Positions 59,914 to 64,000 of a stretch of DNA of 64,000 nt are shown piece by piece. How positions within the stretch are numbered: the first letter of the stretch is position 1; every line of letters starts with the position of its first letter. Both the position numbers and the translations under genes were made by a program. This DNA is from Anaerolineaceae bacterium (lineage in GTDB: Bacteria > Chloroflexota > Anaerolineae > Anaerolineales > Anaerolineaceae). The notes under the pieces were generated by a model that made no database searches, was not told the DNA's origin, and saw only the letters and a list, made by a program, of their open reading frames with translations. The stretch spans positions 806,001-870,000 of the forward strand of contig JAENYZ010000001.1 of the NCBI GenBank assembly GCA_016841525.1. The letters run 5' to 3'.

Positions 59914-60472
59914 CGTTTTTGGCGGCGCCAGCCCAGAAGCTGGAACAGAAGCTTACGAGCAAGCCTATCAATTAGGTCAACTCCTGGGAAGTGCAGGTAT
60001 GACTGTTTTGACAGGTGGATACCAGGGAACAATGGAGGCCGCCTCTCGCGGTACCAGTGAAGCGGGCGGGCATGTGATTGGGGTCACCAGTGAAGCAATT
60101 GAAGCCTATCGTCCTACCCAACCCAACGCCTGGGTTGATGAAGAATGGCGATTTTCAGGATTCAAGGAACGATTGAACACCCTGGTTGAATCCTGTGATG
60201 CTGCATTTGCACTCCCTGGCGGTATAGGCACCTTACTTGAAATCTGCCTGACCTGGAACCAGCTTGTGATCAATTCAATTTCACCCAAACCCCTGATATT
60301 AATTGGAGACGAGTGGCGAAATGTTTTGGAAACATTTCTTAGTGAACTTGAAGATTATGTTTCTCCAAAAAATCGCGAGCTGATCAGCTTTGCCCCTGAC
60401 CCTGAAAAAGGTTTCGACATCCTGATCAAATTTATGGAAGAACAATCTAACAACAATCAAAAACCTCAATAA
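59903..60472 (+). CDS. LOG-family (lysine decarboxylase-like) protein
   Basis: A 189-residue Rossmann-type protein. VFGGASPEAG at the N-terminus, LTGGYQGTMEAASRG near residue 36, and the signature LPGGIGTLLEI (P-G-G-x-G-T-x-x-E) near residue 106 identify the LOG group. True LOG enzymes are cytokinin-type nucleoside 5'-monophosphate phosphoribohydrolases; despite older names they are not lysine decarboxylases. The neighbouring MazG-like nucleotide hydrolase suggests a nucleotide housekeeping pair (inference). Confidence 0.88.
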   Translation: MKISVFGGASPEAGTEAYEQAYQLGQLLGSAGMTVLTGGYQGTMEAASRGTSEAGGHVIGVTSEAIEAYRPTQPNAWVDEEWRFSGFKERLNTLVESCDAAFALPGGIGTLLEICLTWNQLVINSISPKPLILIGDEWRNVLETFLSELEDYVSPKNRELISFAPDPEKGFDILIKFMEEQSNNNQKPQ

Positions 60473-60485
60473 AAAGAAAGAAGTT

Positions 60486-61922
60486 ATGGACGAAAAGAAA
60501 TTAACGCCAAAATCAGTTAATTATTCGGAATGGTATAACCAGTTGGTCCAACGCGCAGAAATGGCAGATTATGCACCAGTACGCGGCTGCATGGTTGTCA
60601 GACCCTATGGATGGGCTTTGTGGGAAAATATCCAGGATGCTCTGGACAGCCGCTTTAAAGCTACGGGCCATGTCAACGCAGCTTTTCCGCTGTTTATCCC
60701 CATGTCTTTTCTCGAAAAAGAAAAAGAACACGTAGAGGGATTTTCACCCGAGCTGGCGGTTGTAACCATCGGCGGTGGGTCTGAACTGGAGGAACCCCTC
60801 ATCGTTCGCCCAACCTCTGAGACCATTATCGGTTATATGTATTCCAAATGGATTCAGTCCTATCGAGACCTGCCTTTGCTGATTAACCAATGGGGCAATG
60901 TCGTCCGTTGGGAAATGCGAACCCGCTTATTCTTGCGCACGCTTGAATTCTACTGGCAAGAAGGTCATACAGCCCACGCAACGGCAGAAGAAGCGGAAGA
61001 AGAAACTTTACAGATGCTGGATATTTACACAGACTTCGCTTGCAACGAAGCGGCCGTTCCTGTCATTCCGGGTCGTAAAAGCGAAACTGAGAAATTTGCA
61101 GGCGCGGTGCGCTCCTATACCATTGAGGCCATGATGGGCGATAAAAAAGCTCTTCAAGCCGGGACCAGCCATAACCTGGGGCAAAATTTTGCGAAAGCCT
61201 TTGATATCAATTTCCTTGATGAAAATAATACTCGCCAATATTGCTGGACAACCTCCTGGGGTCTCTCAACCCGATTTATTGGTGCAATCATCATGACACA
61301 CGGCGACGATCAGGGTCTGATCTTGCCCCCACGCCTGGCACCCATCCAGCTCGTCATTGTTCCAATTTATCGCAATGACGAGGAACGCGAACAAGTTCTG
61401 CCCGTCGTCGAGCGAATAAAGGGGGAGCTTGAAGGAATCAGGCTTGAAGTCGACGATCGCACAGAGGTCACCCCGGGCTTTAAGTTCAATCATTGGGAAC
61501 TTCGTGGCGTTCCTTTGCGCATGGAAATTGGCCCTAAAGATGTGGCCAAGAATAGTGTTGCACTTGCTCGCAGGGATATCCCGGGCAGAGATGGTAAGAG
61601 CTTTGTACCCCAGGATGGGATCAAACAACGAGTCAGTGATTTGTTAGAAACAATACAAGCAAATATGCTTGAAAAAGCCACTAAATTCAGGGATGACCAC
61701 ATTTTTGAACCGCAAGATTATCAAGAATTCAAAGACGTGATTGAGAAGGATGGTTGGTGTTTCGTTTGGTGGCATCCCGATTCCGAAAACGAAGCCAAAA
61801 TAAAAGAAGAGACCAAAGCCACCCTGCGCTGTATCCCTATGGAACAGCCTGGCGGTCAAGGTAAATGCATTTACAGCGGCGAGGAAACAAATATCAAAGC
61901 TTACTTTGCCAAAGCCTATTAA
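60486..61922 (+). CDS. proS: Prolyl-tRNA synthetase, archaeal/eukaryal type
   Basis: A 478-residue class II synthetase of the ProS type 3 group. Class II motif 2 is RWEMRTRLFLRTLEFYWQEGH (first 20 residues quoted are in one block near residue 140), and motif 3 lies in the DQGLILPPRLAP region. The C-terminal extension ends KAYFAKAY with the terminal Tyr typical of this group. The bacterial INS editing domain is absent, consistent with length. Editing of Pro-tRNA errors would need a trans factor such as the YbaK protein at 11.5 kb. The gene follows the LOG gene by 13 bases. Confidence 0.95.
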   Translation: MDEKKLTPKSVNYSEWYNQLVQRAEMADYAPVRGCMVVRPYGWALWENIQDALDSRFKATGHVNAAFPLFIPMSFLEKEKEHVEGFSPELAVVTIGGGSELEEPLIVRPTSETIIGYMYSKWIQSYRDLPLLINQWGNVVRWEMRTRLFLRTLEFYWQEGHTAHATAEEAEEETLQMLDIYTDFACNEAAVPVIPGRKSETEKFAGAVRSYTIEAMMGDKKALQAGTSHNLGQNFAKAFDINFLDENNTRQYCWTTSWGLSTRFIGAIIMTHGDDQGLILPPRLAPIQLVIVPIYRNDEEREQVLPVVERIKGELEGIRLEVDDRTEVTPGFKFNHWELRGVPLRMEIGPKDVAKNSVALARRDIPGRDGKSFVPQDGIKQRVSDLLETIQANMLEKATKFRDDHIFEPQDYQEFKDVIEKDGWCFVWWHPDSENEAKIKEETKATLRCIPMEQPGGQGKCIYSGEETNIKAYFAKAY

Positions 61923-61994
61923 ATTTCAACGGATGCACCGGGGGAATAATCACTTATTCGCCCCGGTCATTGGCTTGAATGCGACAGAGGGACC

Positions 61995-62792
61995 ATGCCT
62001 GCTGTAAATCCAACCCGGATCAAGGGTCAAATTGAAGAACTGATCAAGGTCTATCACACACCGAGGGTGTTTCACCGCCGATTGCAGGATCTATTCAGCC
62101 TTTATGCAAATCGAGTTTTGCATCAGGGTGACACGCCCCAACCCGTGATCGTTTCCCCAAAATATCATCTTCCCCCTCCCCTCATCCGTCAACTCCATAC
62201 TGACCTTAAGCCACGGATTATAAAAAGCCCTCACGCTTCACTCGAGTTAGGAGATGAGCTTTGGCCTGATCCCCATTATGAAATCAAACAACTGGCGATT
62301 TACATGCTTGGTCATGTCGTCCTGGATGAGCCAGACCCAATCATAATCCGGATAAAAAACTGGCTCGACCCCGAACTTGATGACGGTTTGAAATCCGATT
62401 TACTTTCTACTGGAACCATGACGCTTCAAAACAAGTTTCCTGCGGCATGGGAGAACCTGATTCAATTCCTTTTGAATCATAAAGATCCGACGATGATTGC
62501 TTATGGTCTTCGAGGTTTACAGGCAAGCTTTGAGCGATCAGATTTTAACAATTTTCCCCAGGCATTTAGACTATTAAGTCCAATTATTCAAAAGCCCGAT
62601 TCTTCTTGCATGGAAGAACTTGAAAACCTGGTTGAGACTTTGATTCATCTCTCCCCCACAGAAACCGCCTTTTTCATTAAACAAAGTCTTTCAATCAGCC
62701 GATCCACCGAAACAACAAGGCTGATTAAGAGAATTTTGCCTTTATTTCCTGAGAAAATTCGCGAGGATATTAAATCTTCAATCAATCTCTAA
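61995..62792 (+). CDS. AlkD-like HEAT-repeat protein, tentative
   Basis: A 265-residue all-helical protein. Residues 1-55 resemble the helical start of DNA alkylation repair (AlkD) proteins, and HYEIKQLAIYMLGHVVL near residue 95 resembles their R/K-x-x-A-x-x-x-L repeat. Further helical repeats follow to the end. Catalytic-site residues of AlkD (Trp/Asp/Arg cluster) cannot be placed with confidence, so a non-enzymatic HEAT-repeat protein is possible. It lies 72 bases after proS. Confidence 0.5.
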   Translation: MPAVNPTRIKGQIEELIKVYHTPRVFHRRLQDLFSLYANRVLHQGDTPQPVIVSPKYHLPPPLIRQLHTDLKPRIIKSPHASLELGDELWPDPHYEIKQLAIYMLGHVVLDEPDPIIIRIKNWLDPELDDGLKSDLLSTGTMTLQNKFPAAWENLIQFLLNHKDPTMIAYGLRGLQASFERSDFNNFPQAFRLLSPIIQKPDSSCMEELENLVETLIHLSPTETAFFIKQSLSISRSTETTRLIKRILPLFPEKIREDIKSSINL

Positions 62793-62801
62793 AAATTTAT
62801 G

Positions 62802-63062
62802 TCAACCTATTGTTCTGATTACCTGACCGCCGGGCGTTATTATTGCAGGTTTTTCATCCTGCAAACTGGTCCAAACCGTATAGCCATCTTCCCAAATTTC
62901 CGAAAGCACAAATGACTCCATGCCAGCCTCAATCATCTTCCTGGCAGAAGATTTGACCTTATCAAAAACATCTCCTGGTGGTAATTGAATACGGTCTAAG
63001 TGGAATGCAAGCATACCAATTAATTCATCAACGGTCAATCCCGACCCGAAATCTCGAAACAT
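62802..63062 (-). CDS. Small hypothetical protein
   Basis: An 86-residue protein, MFRDFGSGLTVDELIGMLAF at the N-terminus and a C-terminal half that may form a small beta fold (YTVWTSLQDEKPAIITPGG). No family recognised. Start at ATG 63062 with GGAAG seven bases upstream; a TTG two codons earlier is possible. It converges on the AlkD-like gene with a 9-base gap. Confidence 0.6.
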   Translation of the reverse strand: MFRDFGSGLTVDELIGMLAFHLDRIQLPPGDVFDKVKSSARKMIEAGMESFVLSEIWEDGYTVWTSLQDEKPAIITPGGQVIRTIG

Positions 63063-63159
63063 AAGCAAACTTCCGTGAACTAAAGCTCTTCTTAACCCAG
63101 ATTTTACTTCATATGACCATGAGGTAACTAACTTTTGTTGAAATAATTCTTCATATTAA

Positions 63160-63193
63160 AAAATAAAAGAGACACTTTTTACAGCGTCTCTTT
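63160..63193 (-). terminator. Intrinsic terminator of hppA
   Basis: On the minus strand AAAGAGAC (63193-63186) pairs with GTCTCTTT (63173-63166), followed by a T-rich tract. Confidence 0.85.
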
Positions 63194-63213
63194 CATGTAA
63201 GAAAAGTAATTAA

Positions 63214-64000
63214 TTAAAACAGGTGGAAAGCAGCAATAATCGGCGCAAACAAAGAAGAAACCAGGGACATGACAGTAATTAAAGTGTTCAGAGAGGGACC
63301 AGCCGTATCCTTGAATGGGTCACCAACTGTATCTCCAACCACACTTGCTTTGTGAGCATCCGAACCGACACCACCGTATTGTCCTGTTTCAATGAACTTC
63401 TTTGCATTGTCCCAAAGACCGCCGGCATTTGCCATCAGCAAGGCAAAAATCACACCGGTGAAAATTGCACCACCCAGGAACCCTCCCAATGCATTGGGTC
63501 CAAGGATAAATCCAACCAGGAGCGGCAAACCTACAGCTAAAAATGCGGGTAAAACCAGGGAAGTCAAGGCACCTTGCGCAGCCAAACCAACACAAGTTTC
63601 GTAGTCTGGTTTTTGTGTGCCAGCCAAAATACCCGGATTTTCTCTAAATTGCCTGCGAATTTCCTCAATCATTTCAAATGCATTTTTCGTCACTGAGAGC
63701 ATGGTCAATGCGCTGAACAGCGGCGGCGTCATCGCCCCAAGGAATACGCCCGCTATCACAATCGGATCACGCAGGCTCATATTAATTTCAATGCCTGTTG
63801 CTTCTACAACCTCAGCATAGGCAGCAAACAAAGCTAAAACCGTTAATGCTGCAGCACTGATGCTGAAACCCTTGGTGATCGCTTTGGCAGTGTTACCTGC
63901 TGCATCAAGCGTATCGGTTATTTCAATCACTTTATGATCCATCCCTGCCATCTCTGCAATACCACGGGCATTGTCAACAATCGGCCCGTAAGCATCTGCT
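63214..64000 (-). CDS. hppA: Membrane-bound pyrophosphatase, C-terminal part
   Basis: The window edge removes the 5' part; about 261 C-terminal residues remain, and the frame stays open to base 64000 (DAYGPIVDNARGIAEMAG). This is a PPi-energised ion pump. The block LDAAGNTAKAITKGFS has Lys and Thr where K+-dependent pumps have Ala and Gly/Ala (GNTTAAIGKG in plant-type enzymes). That pattern marks the K+-independent subfamily, normally H+-pumping. Further conserved blocks are FRENPGIL, GSDAHKASVVGDTVGDPFKDTAGPS (two acidic PPi/Mg sites) and the final helix. Confidence 0.95.
   Translation of the reverse strand, partial: ADAYGPIVDNARGIAEMAGMDHKVIEITDTLDAAGNTAKAITKGFSISAAALTVLALFAAYAEVVEATGIEINMSLRDPIVIAGVFLGAMTPPLFSALTMLSVTKNAFEMIEEIRRQFRENPGILAGTQKPDYETCVGLAAQGALTSLVLPAFLAVGLPLLVGFILGPNALGGFLGGAIFTGVIFALLMANAGGLWDNAKKFIETGQYGGVGSDAHKASVVGDTVGDPFKDTAGPSLNTLITVMSLVSSLFAPIIAAFHLF

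Noticed and set aside
59903-60472. Lysine decarboxylase annotation
   Set aside because: The PGGxGTxxE motif identifies a LOG-type phosphoribohydrolase family; no PLP site is present.

Overview
The window reads as a chromosomal segment of moderate GC from a monoderm-like, probably anaerobic bacterium. My best inference is Chloroflexota, class Anaerolineae. This rests on the family mix: archaeal/eukaryal-type ProRS, type II pantothenate kinase, a lysine-type membrane pyrophosphatase, DUF3048 and DUF4349 lipoproteins, and lipoproteins with Pro/Thr-rich linkers. No phage, insertion sequence or CRISPR array was seen. Coding density is high, with many ATGA/GTGA overlaps and several TTG starts that have good ribosome sites.

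Layout. 0.2-2.2 kb (-): alr, a PHP-domain protein and a 56-residue membrane peptide. 2.4-5.1 kb (+): tgt, uppP and a PstS-like lipoprotein. 5.2-5.6 kb: a cold-shock protein with a strong promoter and terminator. 5.6-7.4 kb (-): a DUF218 protein and a PatB-type C-S lyase. 7.6-9.9 kb (+): an rRNA-type methyltransferase, proC and pncC. 10.0-14.4 kb (-): a CNNM/CorC-like membrane protein, then HDAC-like deacetylase, histidine phosphatase, GNAT and YbaK. 14.5-19.5 kb (+): prfA, prmC, tsaC and a GH36 alpha-galactosidase. 19.7-22.8 kb (-): DUF4349 lipoprotein, metallophosphoesterase, DUF3048 lipoprotein.

22.8-28.5 kb (-) is a complete SAM-controlled methionine unit: promoter, SAM-I riboswitch, intrinsic terminator, metH, and a homocysteine methyltransferase/MTHFR fusion. 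Type II pantothenate kinase lies upstream. 29.4-35.2 kb (+) is a long co-directional run: membrane protein, selA, M24 peptidase, tsaD, ECF sigma factor, soluble zinc anti-sigma, zinc ribbon and OsmC. Then follow an MFS exporter (-), an M1-like lipoprotein peptidase (+) and a LysM/M23 protein (+).

40-48.8 kb (-) carries two overlapping AI-2E-family transporters, then an envelope/starvation stress block (CBS protein, Lmo0937-type, GlsB-type, YggT-type and DUF883-type small membrane proteins, Dps). Upstream of the block is a PAS-GAF histidine kinase with an OmpR-type regulator. Three genes in the block are under 60 codons and easily missed.

49.1-55.0 kb (-) is a cell-wall cluster: one polysaccharide deacetylase lipoprotein and three paralogous LysM/M23 proteins. 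Their central domain looks like a lytic transglycosylase that has lost its catalytic glutamate. 55.1-57.9 kb holds a pentaheme cytochrome c convergent with a ferric-reductase/NOX-like flavocytochrome and a 34-residue membrane peptide, a plausible trans-membrane electron-transfer module. 58.0-62.8 kb (+): tRNA-Leu(CAG), a DivIC/FtsB-like protein, a methyltransferase, a MazG-like protein, a LOG-like protein, proS and an AlkD-like protein. The right edge cuts the 5' part of hppA (-).

The strongest candidates for something new are the pseudo-transglycosylase/M23 family, the pentaheme-flavocytochrome-microprotein group, and the small-membrane-protein stress block. A recurring GG-TANNAT promoter element without a recognisable -35 is also visible upstream of about ten transcription units.
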